A stretch of 64,000 bases of DNA from Thiohalomonas sp963783235 (GCA_963783235.1 CAWAMN010000002.1:310001-374000); one strand, 5' to 3'. Shown: positions 1 through 9,645, counted from the stretch's first letter. Numbers and translations are program-made. The notes: generated from the sequence alone by a model not told the origin.

Positions 1-1202
1 AAACGGCCCATGCAAAGCAACGTCCGGCTCAGGCCCCATTTTCCGATTTCCCGGTAGATCTCTTCGCAGGCCTCCGGCGTCTCACCGCGACGCTCGAACA
101 GATCCATGGCCATCGCGACCGCTTCACTGTCGCGATGGGTTCGCACTGCGCGATAGAGTCGGTCCCAGAAGGCGGCTTCCTCCGCCGCCGCCATCTCTTT
201 TTGACGCTCCAGTTGCTGGCGTTTCAGCTCGGCAGTGTTTACGTGTGTGCGGCCCTGGCGCTGCATGCGCTGGCTGCGCATATTTTCAACTTCATCGTCG
301 AGTTGCTCCTTTATTTCCTCGCGCCGCTGCTTCAGGAAAAACCAGCCTATGAGGTAGCCGGCAACACCGCCGCTGACGTGGGCGATGAGGTTGATTCCGC
401 CACTGTTACCTTCCGAAAGCAGCTGCCACGCATCCAGCCCTATGTACCAGACAGCGAGGATCCAGGCGGGGACGTATACGGTTCGGACGAAATAAAGGAA
501 CCAGACAAACGATCGAATGCGGGCGTTTGGCATCATGAACGCCGATAGCCCGATCATTCCGGTCACGACGCCCGAGTAGCCGAGAGTGGGAATCGCATCG
601 CCGCTCACCATCGTGGAGATGGCGTAAACGATATGAGTGGTGAAGGCGATTGAGACGATCACGAGGAGGTAACGAATCGCTCCCCCGATCAGTAGCTCAA
701 GTGCCGGCGCAAAGGCGAAGTAGAAGATCATGTTGCCGATCACGTGCATCCAGTCGCCGTGAGCGAAGGCGGCGGTCAGCATCTTGATCGGGTTGAGCGT
801 CGCGGGGTCGAACATCAACTCACGGTCGAGACTCCGCGGTGCATCGATGGCGAACTGGTCGTACTGGCTGCGAACCGATTCCAGAATCCGCTCCCGGTCG
901 CGGGAATAGAGTTCCGTGTTGCTCTCCAACTCGGTTTGGATGGACTCATAGATCTGTTCCGGCCGAGTGCTGGAGTGCAGCGCTCCCAGCACCAGGGCAC
1001 ATCGGTCCGGATAGCCGGCGAAGGGGTTGTGGGCATCATCGTCTTGTGCGGACTGCTGGCAGTACGTTCCCAAGTGTCGACTAATCTCCCTGCGGTTCGA
1101 GTCCTGTGCGTAATGGATCAGCAGGCAGAGGAGGATGATTGCAAAGGTAACGTAGGGTTTGCGAGCGAGACTGAGCTCAGAGCTGTAAGGAATGAGCAGC
1201 AT
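1..1202 (-). CDS. Rhomboid-family intramembrane serine protease (C-terminus cut by window edge)
   Basis: The frame stays open to the left edge, so about 400 N-terminal residues are visible and the end is missing. It starts at the ATG at 1202. A soluble N-terminal part is followed by a rhomboid core. The core has HGDWMHVIGN (the H-x3-N loop of rhomboids), GYSGVVTG (GxSG motif with the catalytic serine) and AHVSGG (catalytic histidine), spread over hydrophobic helices. A charged, coiled-coil-like tail follows the last helix. Rhomboids cut transmembrane substrates within the membrane; the substrate here cannot be told. Family assignment is firm because both catalytic residues are present. Confidence 0.9.
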   Translation of the reverse strand, partial: MLLIPYSSELSLARKPYVTFAIILLCLLIHYAQDSNRREISRHLGTYCQQSAQDDDAHNPFAGYPDRCALVLGALHSSTRPEQIYESIQTELESNTELYSRDRERILESVRSQYDQFAIDAPRSLDRELMFDPATLNPIKMLTAAFAHGDWMHVIGNMIFYFAFAPALELLIGGAIRYLLVIVSIAFTTHIVYAISTMVSGDAIPTLGYSGVVTGMIGLSAFMMPNARIRSFVWFLYFVRTVYVPAWILAVWYIGLDAWQLLSEGNSGGINLIAHVSGGVAGYLIGWFFLKQRREEIKEQLDDEVENMRSQRMQRQGRTHVNTAELKRQQLERQKEMAAAEEAAFWDRLYRAVRTHRDSEAVAMAMDLFERRGETPEACEEIYREIGKWGLSRTLLCMGR

Positions 1203-1434
1203 CGAAGTTCCATTTCCAGCAGCGGTCGAAAGTCCCAGATTACCTCAATGCCCCTTCGGGATCGATTCGCGAGTCGATTTGTCGGTAACGCCCAGCGGTT
1301 GTTGCTCATCTCTATTTTGCCTCGTTCTAACGTTTTGGGAGGTACCACCAAAATCGCGGGGACGTAATTTCCGACTGCCCACCACTTCCCTATCCGTCAG
1401 CTTTTTCTCATTTTTTCCGACACTTACTTGTCGC

Positions 1435-1458
1435 TACCCCGCCATTCCCAATGGGGTA
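1435..1458. promoter_or_regulatory. Inverted repeat TACCCC-N12-GGGGTA upstream of the nitrate transporter
   Basis: This perfect 6+6 bp inverted repeat lies in the 403-bp space between the rhomboid gene and the NarK-type gene, about 150 bp before the latter. The halves resemble NarL-type heptamers, but the spacing does not match the usual 7-2-7 arrangement. It is a possible operator only. Nothing else recognisable lies in 1203-1605 apart from T-rich stretches around 1400. Confidence 0.25.
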
Positions 1459-1605
1459 TTTCCGACCATATTCATTAGCCAATGTCCCCGTTGTGTACGG
1501 CAGGTCGGCGATAGAGACTCAGGTAGTTAGCAAAAGATTTTCGGCGGGCCGGTGACGGCTATACCGGCCATTGAGTCCTGCAAGCTAAAGATCCGGAGAA
1601 GGTAA

Positions 1606-2868
1606 ATGGACACGCGCAAACGGCAACAAATGTCGGTCCTGACGATGAATACGCTCGCTTTCACCGCCTGCTTCGCGGTGTGGGTTATGTTCTCCATCAT
1701 CGGCATTCCGATCAAAGAGATGCTCGGCCTTAACGAAACCCAGTTCGGCATCCTGGCGGCCACGCCGATCCTCACCGGTGCCGTCCTGCGCCTGCCGCTG
1801 GGGATGATGACCGATAAGTTCGGCGGGCGCCCGGTCTACTTCGGGCTGCTGATCTCGATTATCGCCCCATTGTGGTTTATCGGTTACGCAACCAGCTACT
1901 GGCAGTTCCTGGTGCTCGGTCTGCTCGTAGGTGCGGCCGGAGCCTCCTTCTCCGTGGGTATCGCCTATACCGCCCGCTGGTTTACCCGGGAGCGCCAGGG
2001 CTTCGCCATGGGCATCTTCGGGGCCGGCAATGCCGGTGCGGCACTGACCAAGTTCGCGGCGCCCTCCATCGTGGTCGCCTGGGGTTGGGCGGCGGTACCG
2101 CAGATCTATGCCGGGGTCATGACCGTGGTCGCCATCCTGTTCTGGCTCTTCACCTACTCGGACCCGAGCCATAAGGTCGAGTCGCACGTCACCTTCCGCG
2201 ATCAGCTCAAGATGCTGAAGGACCCGAACGTCTGGAAGTACTGCCAGTACTACTCGCTGGTATTCGGTGGATTTGTCGCCCTGTCGCTATGGATGACCAA
2301 GTACTACATCGGAGAGTACGGCCACTCCATCCAGACCGCAGCGCTGCTGGCCTCCATTTTCGTGCTGCCGTCCGGCGTCATCCGCGCTCTCGGCGGCTGG
2401 CTCTCCGACCGCTTCGGCGCCCACACCGTCACCTGGTGGGTGATGTGGGTATCTCTGATCTGTCTGTTTTTCATGGCCTATCCCCAGACGGACCTGGTGA
2501 TCAAGACCGTCAACGGCGGGAACATCGCGATGCACCTGGGGGTCAACGAGTGGGTATTTACCGCCCTTCTGTTCGTGGTGGGCATTTCTTGGGGATTCGG
2601 CAAGGCCTCGGTCTTCAAGTACCTCTCCGATGAGTACCCGCAGAACATCGGTGCCGTCTCCGGCATCGTCGGACTCGCCGGCGGCATGGGCGGGTTCATC
2701 CTGCCGATCATGTTCGGCGCGATGCTCGACCTGACCGGGGTCAACACCACAGTGTTCATGCTCCTGTTCGGCGTCACCCTGGTCTCGCTCATGTGGATGC
2801 AGTACTCGGGCGAGCGGGCGAAAGACCGGGCAATGAACCAGGCGAAAACGGCGGACGTTCTCGAATAG
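1606..2868 (+). CDS. narK: NarK-type nitrate/nitrite transporter (MFS)
   Basis: A 420-residue, 12-helix major facilitator of the NarK/NasA family, which imports nitrate (usually with protons) or exchanges it for nitrite across the inner membrane. The MFS motif between helices 2 and 3 is seen as GMMTDKFGGR near residues 67-76. Both glycine-rich nitrate signatures are present: GIFGAGNAGA near 136 and GIVGLAGGMGGF near 355. The start is the ATG after GGAGAAGGTAA, a good ribosome binding site. No nitrate or nitrite reductase genes adjoin it, so it stands alone here. Nitrate rather than nitrite preference is inferred from the family only. Confidence 0.9.
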   Translation: MDTRKRQQMSVLTMNTLAFTACFAVWVMFSIIGIPIKEMLGLNETQFGILAATPILTGAVLRLPLGMMTDKFGGRPVYFGLLISIIAPLWFIGYATSYWQFLVLGLLVGAAGASFSVGIAYTARWFTRERQGFAMGIFGAGNAGAALTKFAAPSIVVAWGWAAVPQIYAGVMTVVAILFWLFTYSDPSHKVESHVTFRDQLKMLKDPNVWKYCQYYSLVFGGFVALSLWMTKYYIGEYGHSIQTAALLASIFVLPSGVIRALGGWLSDRFGAHTVTWWVMWVSLICLFFMAYPQTDLVIKTVNGGNIAMHLGVNEWVFTALLFVVGISWGFGKASVFKYLSDEYPQNIGAVSGIVGLAGGMGGFILPIMFGAMLDLTGVNTTVFMLLFGVTLVSLMWMQYSGERAKDRAMNQAKTADVLE

Positions 2869-2904
2869 CGGCTCTTCAAGAGGGCCGCCCGGAGACGGCG
2901 CGGT

Positions 2905-2931
2905 CGGTCGGGCTCACTGCCCGCCCGACCG
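2905..2931 (+). terminator. GC-rich hairpin after narK
   Basis: Nine-base-pair stem CGGTCGGGC / GCCCGACCG with a 9-nt loop, 36 bp after the narK stop. There is no T-run, so it may be a weak terminator or an mRNA-stabilising hairpin. Confidence 0.45.
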
Positions 2932-3013
2932 TTCGCGCCCTCAGGGGCCCGGCTCCCGGGAAGGCTTCATTGAAAAAAACCCATCGTGCAGAGCGCAGCC
3001 CTCTTCGGCGTCT

Positions 3014-3385
3014 CTAGTGCCGGGGCGATTCATCCCAGGCCTGCACGTCGACCTCCCGAATGATCTTGCCGTTCTCGAGTTCCAGCATGCTGTTGGTCAA
3101 TACATGGGCGCCGTCGGGGTACTCGCAATCTTCGGTAAATGCAAGCGAGCCGTCGCTGGCTACCTCCTGAAGGATCTCGTGATTCAGGCGTCGACTGAAA
3201 ACGTCGCTGAAATACTGCTCGATGGCTTCCTTACCCTTGAATTCCAGCGGGGTGCTGGGCGGGTGACCTTGGTCGACGACCCGCAACTCGGCATTGTCGT
3301 CATAGAGGCTCATGAGCGTATTCAGGTCGTGACTCTCCAGCGCACGATGCAATGCGCCGCAAACCATTTCGCCCGATGCTTTCAT
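3014..3385 (-). CDS. SnoaL/NTF2-like protein
   Basis: A 123-residue protein with the cone-shaped NTF2-like pattern: N-terminal helices, ALESHDLNTLMSLYDDNAEL, then EFKGKEAIEQYF and a beta-rich C-terminal half. The family includes isomerases, ester cyclases and non-catalytic binding proteins, so the substrate is unknown. A perfect AGGAGG lies 6 bp before the ATG, which fixes the start. It is convergent with narK and divergent from the next gene. Probably cytoplasmic; no signal sequence is seen. Confidence 0.75.
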   Translation of the reverse strand: MKASGEMVCGALHRALESHDLNTLMSLYDDNAELRVVDQGHPPSTPLEFKGKEAIEQYFSDVFSRRLNHEILQEVASDGSLAFTEDCEYPDGAHVLTNSMLELENGKIIREVDVQAWDESPRH

Positions 3386-3528
3386 CGTAACCTCCTATCC
3401 TTGGACGATTAGGCCCGAAACAGGCCTTTTCATTATTATTAGCCGACGGTTTCCGGCCCGCCAGGGGGGAAATCACCACCGACCGCTGCTATGGTGTCGT
3501 CGAAACCCAAAACCTCACAAGGTGATCC

Positions 3529-4137
3529 ATGCACAACCGTGCAACCGAGTTCTTCCGCACCCTGAGCCGTGTCGCCGGCATTGCATTGCTCGCCACCGCT
3601 GCTGTGGCGGCCCCCGCCCAGGCACAGCAGATGCCGATGAGCGAGACTCAAAAAGAGAAGCTGCAGGCCCTCAAAGAGGCCCAATCCGAGATGCGCAGCC
3701 TCGGCCAACGCCTCGCGAAAATCGAAAGGGCCACCATCGCCTCTCGTCCCGAACTCAAAGCCGACAAACAGGCTTATCGCGAGTTGGTCATCGAGACGAT
3801 GGAAGCTGGCGGCTATTCGGTTAAAGAGAATACGAGTGAATTGCAGGCCCTCAAGAGAAAGGCAGGAGACGAGTCCCTTCCGAAGGAACAGCGTCGCGCA
3901 GCCCGGCAAAAGCTGCGGCAAGGCGTTGGCGAGCTCCGGGAAGCCCAGAGCAGGGCGATGAAGGATCAAGAGGTACAGCAGGCCCGCACTGAACTGGGCG
4001 AGTCCACGATCGCGGCGATGAGGGAGCAAAACCCGACCACCGATGAACTCATCGAACAGCTGAAAACCACACAGGATGAGATCATGAAACTGCGCACCGA
4101 ACTGCAGAACGCCATGGGGCGTCCCGACAAGGGTTAA
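3529..4137 (+). CDS. Predicted periplasmic coiled-coil protein of unknown function
   Basis: 202 residues. The N-terminus is a Sec signal peptide (basic start, hydrophobic core around 14-30, then APAQAQQ as a cleavage site). The rest is almost entirely charged and helical, rich in Glu, Lys, Arg, Gln and Ala, with heptad-like stretches that predict coiled coil. No cysteine and no catalytic motif are seen. The family is not recognised; the overall look recalls small periplasmic chaperone-like or adaptor proteins, but that is only resemblance. Confidence 0.7.
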   Translation: MHNRATEFFRTLSRVAGIALLATAAVAAPAQAQQMPMSETQKEKLQALKEAQSEMRSLGQRLAKIERATIASRPELKADKQAYRELVIETMEAGGYSVKENTSELQALKRKAGDESLPKEQRRAARQKLRQGVGELREAQSRAMKDQEVQQARTELGESTIAAMREQNPTTDELIEQLKTTQDEIMKLRTELQNAMGRPDKG

Positions 4138-4401
4138 GACACGCTTTCTTTGGCCGGTTCGGCCCCGCCGTTCCGGCCTCCCCTCGGCTCCCGTGCCCCA
4201 CCGAGTCTCCCATCGCGAAAGGGACGTAAAGGGGAGAAACTGTTCCGACCGGTACTCTTTGTCCCTCCTCCTCGACCCGCTAATCTTTTAATCAACGGCC
4301 CGGGCAAAAACGGCCCATGGACTCGAGTACGGGTCACCGCTCTTCACAGGGCGGGAAGTTGTGACGGCATCAAACGCCGAAGCGCTAGAGGAGGAAAGAC
4401 C

Positions 4402-4638
4402 ATGATCGAGGCACCGGAACTCACCATCAAGGAATACCTGAGTGAGGTCACACCGAGCGACCAATCGTATGATCCCTCACTGCGGGCACGGATGTGCGAA
4501 TTGCTGACCCCCAGCTTGGACTCCGGCACCTGCGACGGCACCGCAATCGAGACGGTCGATATGTGTGACATCGAAACCAGCAAGACCTACACCCGTTCGG
4601 CGCTGGACTGGGCTTACCAGCAGACCCGCCCTCACTGA
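4402..4638 (+). CDS. Small conserved-looking protein of unknown function
   Basis: 78 residues from the ATG at 4402, chosen because GAGGAGG lies just upstream; the open frame extends further left but without a ribosome site. The protein is acidic, with three cysteines (MCELL, GTCDG, DMCDI), no signal peptide and no membrane segment. Its stop lies just before a REP array. No family is recognised. The strong ribosome binding site is the main reason to accept it as a gene. Confidence 0.55.
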   Translation: MIEAPELTIKEYLSEVTPSDQSYDPSLRARMCELLTPSLDSGTCDGTAIETVDMCDIETSKTYTRSALDWAYQQTRPH

Positions 4639-4649
4639 GCGGAAATTGA

Positions 4650-5075
4650 CGGCTTCGCCGCTCCTACGACGCGGCAGCGGCACATCGCGGCAGAATGCCG
4701 CACCACCGGATGATGAACGGACCGATCCCGTAGGAGCGGCTTCCAGCCGCGAAGCCTCCGGCCGACACCACATCGCGGCAGAATGCCTCTCCCGGATGAT
4801 GAACGAACCGATCACGTAGGAAGCGGCTTCCAGCCGCGAGAGCCTCCGATCGACACCACATCGAGGCAGAATGCCGCTCCCACCGGATGATAAACGGACC
4901 GATCCCGTAGGAGCGGCTTCCAGCCGCGAAAGCCTCCGATCGACACCACATCGCGGCAGAATGCCGCTCCCACCGGATGATGAACGGACCGATCCCGTAG
5001 GAGCGGCTTCCAGCCGCGAAAGCCTCCGGCCGACACCACATCGCGGCAGAATGCCGCTCCCACCGGTGACGAACG
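4650..5075. repeat. Array of paired REP hairpins, family A
   Basis: About four full units of 88-90 bp plus partial ones (starting near 4730, 4817, 4906 and 4997). Each unit has two different hairpins in inverted order: GCGGCTTCCAGCCGC and, about 25 bp later, GCGGCAGAATGCCGC. They are bordered by GTAGGAGC and GCTCCCAC. This is the layout of a REPIN (two REPs facing each other). The whole stretch 4639-5225 holds no believable gene. Confidence 0.85.
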
Positions 5076-5225
5076 GACCGATAGTGGTCGCGGGAAACGG
5101 ACCAGTCGATCGGGCCCGCGTCGGCAAGGGCGCGGGCCCTCCTGATCTCGGCTGATTCGTGCGCAGCCTGCACGAAGGCGTTGTTCGGCAAACGGGGCCC
5201 CGCCGAGCGGGAGATTCCGCCACCA

Positions 5226-5606
5226 CTATTTCTTGGGGGTGGTGTAGAAGACGCCGGGCAGGAGCCGCTTCATAATCATGGTCTCGTTCTGGTCGCCCTG
5301 GGCACTCTCGAAGAACCTGAAGAAGGTTCGGCCGATGCGTATCGTATCGCCATCCACCAGCAAGTGCGCGCTGACCCGTTCCCCGTTGACGAAAGTCCCG
5401 TTGGTGCTGGAGCGATCCCTCAGGACGTATTCGATGCCCCCGCTCTTTTCACCGGTAACCTTTTCCACAACAGCGTGATCGCGACTTGCCAGATCATCAT
5501 CGATGCTCAGATCATTCAGGTCTCCGCGACCGATATGAAACGGCATCGGGTCCATGTTGATCTTCACGCTGGGGCTGTTGTTCCTGTAGTGGACTAAGAC
5601 GACCAT
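5226..5606 (-). CDS. FHA-domain protein
   Basis: A 126-residue stand-alone forkhead-associated domain, which binds phosphothreonine peptides. The core motifs are visible: FHIGRG near 23-28, SRDHA near 41-45, and DRSSTNGTFVNG near 64-75, with the conserved Gly-Arg, Ser-x-x-His and Asn-Gly residues. A GGAGGT ribosome site precedes the ATG. No Ser/Thr kinase or phosphatase gene lies nearby in the window, so its partner is unknown. Such single FHA proteins often serve as signalling adaptors. Confidence 0.9.
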   Translation of the reverse strand: MVVLVHYRNNSPSVKINMDPMPFHIGRGDLNDLSIDDDLASRDHAVVEKVTGEKSGGIEYVLRDRSSTNGTFVNGERVSAHLLVDGDTIRIGRTFFRFFESAQGDQNETMIMKRLLPGVFYTTPKK

Positions 5607-5744
5607 TTTCGTGACCTCCGTAGCCCTTTAGACTAACGTGAAATACCACGAAAACACCCGCACGACCCGCAAAAACCGGGAACTCCATCACAACCGCAGG
5701 ACCTTCGACTCCGGAAGCCGGGGCCAGTGACAAATGCGAGGAAT

Positions 5745-6128
5745 CTACTCTGAAGTCTCTGCGGAAGTCTCGACATATCGCGCGATCAGTTCCGCGGCAA
5801 TCCCTTCGGCCCTTTGCTTTTGTCCGGGCGTTAAGTTGCGGGCCGCGGCATCACGGAAGCCTTCTGCAAACTTGTCTCCCGCCTCGGCAGCCAGGTCAAA
5901 CCAAGCCCAACCCTGCACGTAATCAGTCTCGGTGCCGATGCCGTACAGATACATTGCCCCCAGTTTGCCGAAGGCACGGACCTCTCCGGCTTCAGCAGCA
6001 GCCCGAAACTCCTGGAAAGCCTTGTCGCCGTCGCCCGCTCTGTAGGCGGCCAGCCCCTCCTCGAAACCGGCCTGGGCGAGCGATGTCCACAGCACCAGCA
6101 AAGGCAACAACACCTTCAGTCTACGCAT
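5745..6128 (-). CDS. Sel1-repeat (TPR-like) exported protein
   Basis: 127 residues with a Sec signal peptide (MRRLKVLLPLLVLWTSLAQA). Two Sel1-like repeats follow: AYRAGDGDKAFQEFRAAAEA and the KLGAMYLYGIGT...GWAWFDLAAEAGD type. These fold as helical hairpins for protein contacts. Likely periplasmic. A second Sel1 protein lies at 59795-60385. Partners are not evident from the neighbours. Confidence 0.8.
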   Translation of the reverse strand: MRRLKVLLPLLVLWTSLAQAGFEEGLAAYRAGDGDKAFQEFRAAAEAGEVRAFGKLGAMYLYGIGTETDYVQGWAWFDLAAEAGDKFAEGFRDAAARNLTPGQKQRAEGIAAELIARYVETSAETSE

Positions 6129-6333
6129 TATCAGGGCCCCCTTGTTTGTAAAGGAAAATGGTGGAAAACGGTGATTCTACCCCTTTTATCCACTTAAAAC
6201 GGGGAGCAGTCAACCAGCTGTTTTTGGAGCCTGGGAGGCAGGCGAACTTGAGATTGCCCCAACACCGTGGACCCTCCCCATCACGCCTTTGCGGGGCTGA
6301 GGAATAGCATTCGTTGTTACTTGGGCGCTTGCT

Positions 6334-6681
6334 GTGGGAGGCTTCCAGCCGCCATAGCATCGCCAAGTCGATCGCGGCAAGATGCCGCCACCAAGACACG
6401 CCCGGGCATCGTCCCGTGGGCGGCATCCTGCCGCGATGCAGTGTCGACCGGAAGCTTTCGCGGCTGGAAACCGCTTCCACAGAGGCAAACCCCCGAAATC
6501 TTCCCTGTGCCGTAGTAGGCTTCCAGCCGCCATAGCATCGCCGAGTCGATCGACGGCAAGATGCCGCTCCCACGGGGCTAATCCCGAAAGGTCCCACGTG
6601 CCGGCGGGATTGTTTGTGGGAGCGGCATCCTGCCGCGATGCAGTTCGACCGGAGGCCTTCGCGGCTGGAATCCGCACACAG
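6334..6681. repeat. Degenerate family-A REPINs in alternating orientation
   Basis: Four diverged units at about 6334-6391, 6413-6482, 6512-6574 and 6615-6681. They carry the family-A hairpins (GGCTTCCAGCCGCC and GGCAAGATGCCGC) and lie alternately forward and reverse, which makes two long inverted pairs. Short frames here are repeat artefacts. The rest of 6129-6866 shows no gene. Confidence 0.75.
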
Positions 6682-6866
6682 GGGCAAAGCCTAAAGAACT
6701 ACGAGTGATACATACACATTTGAAGTTGTTGGAGACAATAGCTTTTGCAAAAAATGATCCCGCCTTTCCCCAATATTCCTCCCCGCCGGTGTGCCCCCAA
6801 CCCGCTCCGTCCGCTGTTAGGGGGAGCGTCAACGTGGCGGGTTCGCCCTGTGGCCCCTGCCGCCGG

Positions 6867-7484
6867 TTAATGGGTCAGGATAACGTGCAACCGGCGGGGG
6901 CCGTGGGCACCGAGTTGGATGATCTGCTCGACATCGGCGGTACGTGACGGGCCGCCAATCAGGTTAACGGTCCGAGGCATCTCCCCGTCCTGGCGCAGCC
7001 GCTTCCAGATATCTTCCATATGCGGGTAGATACGCGCTCGCGGCAAGACGCAGATACAGTGATCGGGCAGGAAGTTCAGGGTCGTTGGCGTGGGGGCATT
7101 GGAGAGCAGCACCAGGGTACCCGTCTCGGCAATACCGGCATAGGCCAGTGTCAGGGAGACCAGATCGCTGGGTGCGGCGGCCCGGTACTCGATGTCGATG
7201 CCGGGCCAGGTGAGCCCGCGGAAAAGCCCCGCCCTCGCTGCAGTGATGCGCGGAGGCAGCTTCCAGTGCGACAGGTACTGAACAACGGTTTCGACCAGTT
7301 CCGCTTCGCCGGTGGTTGCCGTGGTGGCGGCCGAGGCCCGCATCTTCTCCACAAACCGGTTTGCCAGGTCGTCCGGGACACGGGGCAGAGGCGCACTCAG
7401 GTTCGGCGAACCGGCTCCATCCGTGTGCTTGGCGCCACCGGCTCGACGAATGCGATCCAGGATGTTGCTGCGCGCCCGAGTCAT
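6867..7484 (-). CDS. lutC: LutC: LUD-domain subunit of L-lactate oxidation
   Basis: 205 residues from the ATG at 7484, which overlaps the lutB stop as ATGA; longer upstream frames would run inside lutB. It contains one LUD domain, with GLAYAGIAETGTL-like core and SNAPTPTTLNFLPDHCICVL. It ends in the family's LIGGPSRTADVEQIIQLG-type motif. LutABC together form the iron-sulfur lactate dehydrogenase that feeds lactate electrons to the respiratory chain. It is the last gene of the three-gene operon. Confidence 0.92.
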   Translation of the reverse strand: MTRARSNILDRIRRAGGAKHTDGAGSPNLSAPLPRVPDDLANRFVEKMRASAATTATTGEAELVETVVQYLSHWKLPPRITAARAGLFRGLTWPGIDIEYRAAAPSDLVSLTLAYAGIAETGTLVLLSNAPTPTTLNFLPDHCICVLPRARIYPHMEDIWKRLRQDGEMPRTVNLIGGPSRTADVEQIIQLGAHGPRRLHVILTH

Positions 7485-8896
7485 CGTCGATGGCTTCTGT
7501 TTTGTTTTTGCCACTGTGCCATGAAGGTCCGGCCGGGTGCGGGCAAATCCCGCGAGCGCGTCCATGCGCTTGCCAGCGGTAACCGATGGATACGCCCCCT
7601 CTTTCCCCCCAGCCATGCAAGGCCCCCCGCGGCCAGGCGGGAGATGAACCGGTACAGGCGGGGGTGGCGTGCAACGAAGCCCCAGAGCCGCAGAGCGCCG
7701 CGTGCCGATGGCGCATCCAAATGCCCGGCACGCTGGTCTTCACGTAGCTGACGCAGCAGATCGGGCAGGGGAATCGACATGGGACACACCTCCTCGCAGC
7801 GCCCGCAGAGCGTCGAGGCGTTGGGCAGGTCCTTCGCCGCGCCCATGCCCTGCATCAGCGGCGTCAGTACCGAACCCATGGGGCCGGGGTAGACCCAACC
7901 GTAGGCGTGCCCGCCGATCGCCCCATAGACCGGACAGTGGTTGAGGCAGGCGCCGCAGCGAATGCAGCGCAGCATCTCCCGATAGCGGCCGCCCAACATA
8001 TCGCTGCGGCCATTGTCGAGCAAGACGATGTGAAAGCTTTCGGGGCCATCCACGTCATCTTTGCGGCGCGGGCCGGTGAAGAACGTGGTATAGGCGGTGG
8101 TTTCCTGTCCGGTAGCGCTGCGAGCCAGGAGCCGAAGCAGCACGCTGGCCTGCTCCAGGGTAGGCACAACCTTTTCGATACCGGCCAGTACGATGTGGGT
8201 GTCGGGCAGGGTGGCGGTGAGATCGCCGTTGCCTTCATTGGTGACCAGAACGATACTGCCGCTTTCGGCCACCAGGAAGTTTGCCCCGGTGATACCCACC
8301 GAGGTGGTGGTGAACGGCTTCCTCAACACGGTTCGCGCCTCGGCGACGATGTCGGCCGCGGTATTCAAGGGCGTGTCAAACTGCGGATGGTGGCGACGGA
8401 ACAGTTCGGCAATCTCGTCCTTTCGCTTATGGATGGCCGGCGCAATGATGTGGCTCGGCGGCTCATCCGCCAGCTGAATGATGTACTCGCCCAGATCGGT
8501 CTCCACCGGCTCGACCTCCGCCTCCTGCAGAGCCTGGTTCAGACCGATTTCCTCGCCGACCATGGATTTACCCTTGAGCACATTTCGCGCCCCGGCCTCC
8601 CGGCACAGCCCGACAATGATCTCCCGCGCCTCGGCGGCGCTCTCCGCCCAATGCACCTGACCGCCGGCGGCCTGCACCTGTCGCTCGAACTGCTCCAGGT
8701 AGTCCGCCAGGTGTGCGAGGGTATGATCCTTGATGGCGCGGGCGGATTGGCGCAGCGCCTCGAACTCCGGCAGGGCGTCGACCGCCTGCTTTCGCTTGCC
8801 GGTGAAGCCGTCGCGGCAGTTGCGCAGCGCGCCTTGAAGCTGCTCATCGTGCAGGGCACGGTGTACCTGCGTGGCGAAATCGTTTGACGCACTCAC
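7481..8896 (-). CDS. lutB: LutB: iron-sulfur LUD protein of L-lactate oxidation
   Basis: 471 residues, the usual LutB length. An N-terminal LUD domain (with GKSMVGEEIGLN, and GITGANFLVAESGSI) is followed by two 4Fe-4S ferredoxin-type cysteine clusters. These are CIRCGACLNHCP near residue 308 and CGRCEEVCPM near 359. A C-terminal helical tail follows. The gene overlaps both neighbours by 4 bp (ATGA), so the operon is translationally coupled. LutB is thought to pass electrons within the LutABC complex at the inner face of the membrane. Confidence 0.95.
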   Translation of the reverse strand: MSASNDFATQVHRALHDEQLQGALRNCRDGFTGKRKQAVDALPEFEALRQSARAIKDHTLAHLADYLEQFERQVQAAGGQVHWAESAAEAREIIVGLCREAGARNVLKGKSMVGEEIGLNQALQEAEVEPVETDLGEYIIQLADEPPSHIIAPAIHKRKDEIAELFRRHHPQFDTPLNTAADIVAEARTVLRKPFTTTSVGITGANFLVAESGSIVLVTNEGNGDLTATLPDTHIVLAGIEKVVPTLEQASVLLRLLARSATGQETTAYTTFFTGPRRKDDVDGPESFHIVLLDNGRSDMLGGRYREMLRCIRCGACLNHCPVYGAIGGHAYGWVYPGPMGSVLTPLMQGMGAAKDLPNASTLCGRCEEVCPMSIPLPDLLRQLREDQRAGHLDAPSARGALRLWGFVARHPRLYRFISRLAAGGLAWLGGKRGRIHRLPLASAWTRSRDLPAPGRTFMAQWQKQNRSHRR

Positions 8897-9645
8897 GAGC
8901 GCCCCTCACCGATGCCCGGCTCCCCGGTCATGCCGGCCAGTACCTCGGCAATGTGATAAACCTTGATCGGACGCCCCATCCGCTGAAGACGCCCGGCAAT
9001 GTTGAGTAAGCAGCCGAGGTCGGCCCCTACCAGCGTATCGGCTCCGGTGGCCAGAATGCGTTCGGCTTTCTCCGAAACCATATGGGTGGAGATGTCGGAG
9101 TACTTGATGCTGAAAGTGCCGCCGAACCCGCAACACGCTTCGGCATCATCCGGTTCGACCAGTTCAGTGCCGCCGACTCGGTTGAGAAGCCGCCGGGGTT
9201 GGTCATGGACCTTCAACTCCCTCAGACAGGAGCAGGAGTCATGGTGGGTGATCCGGCCCGGGTAGGATGAGACCAACGATTCGACCTCAAGGACATCGCT
9301 CAGAAACTGGGTGAGTTCACAAGTACGCTCCGCAAGGTCGAGTGCGCGCGCCTGCCATTCGGATTGCTGTGAAAACAGCCGGGGATAATGCAACTTCAAC
9401 ATCCCGGCGCAGGATCCGGAAGGCACCACCACATAGGAAAAACCGGCAAAGGCGCTGATGACTTGCTTCGCAATCGCTTGAGCCCCGTCGCGATCACCAT
9501 TGTTGTAGGCCGGCTGTCCACAGCAGGTCTGGTCTGCGGGAACATGGACGCGACATCCCGCATCCTCCAAAAGCTTCACCGTGGCAAAACCCGCACTGGG
9601 ACGGAAAAAATCCACAAGACAAGTGACAAACAGCGCGACGTCCAT
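8893..9645 (-). CDS. lutA: LutA: CCG-domain Fe-S oxidoreductase of L-lactate oxidation
   Basis: 250 residues from the ATG at 9645; a GTG five codons earlier is possible. It has the two cysteine-rich CCG repeats of the GlpC/HdrB type: TCLVDFF with DQTCCGQPAYN, and HDSCSCLRE with EACCGFGGTFSIKY. First gene of the lutABC operon. No lactate permease or LutR-type regulator is seen next to it; the 230 bp to sohB must hold its promoter. Confidence 0.95.
   Translation of the reverse strand: MDVALFVTCLVDFFRPSAGFATVKLLEDAGCRVHVPADQTCCGQPAYNNGDRDGAQAIAKQVISAFAGFSYVVVPSGSCAGMLKLHYPRLFSQQSEWQARALDLAERTCELTQFLSDVLEVESLVSSYPGRITHHDSCSCLRELKVHDQPRRLLNRVGGTELVEPDDAEACCGFGGTFSIKYSDISTHMVSEKAERILATGADTLVGADLGCLLNIAGRLQRMGRPIKVYHIAEVLAGMTGEPGIGEGRS

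Noticed and set aside
1090..1105. A GGTTCGAGTCC-like T-loop sequence suggesting a tRNA
   Set aside because: It lies inside the rhomboid coding region and no acceptor or anticodon stems pair around it.
4650..5075. Regularly spaced repeats that might be a CRISPR array
   Set aside because: The units are palindromic over most of their length, the parts between hairpins are also repeated rather than unique, and no cas gene is near.
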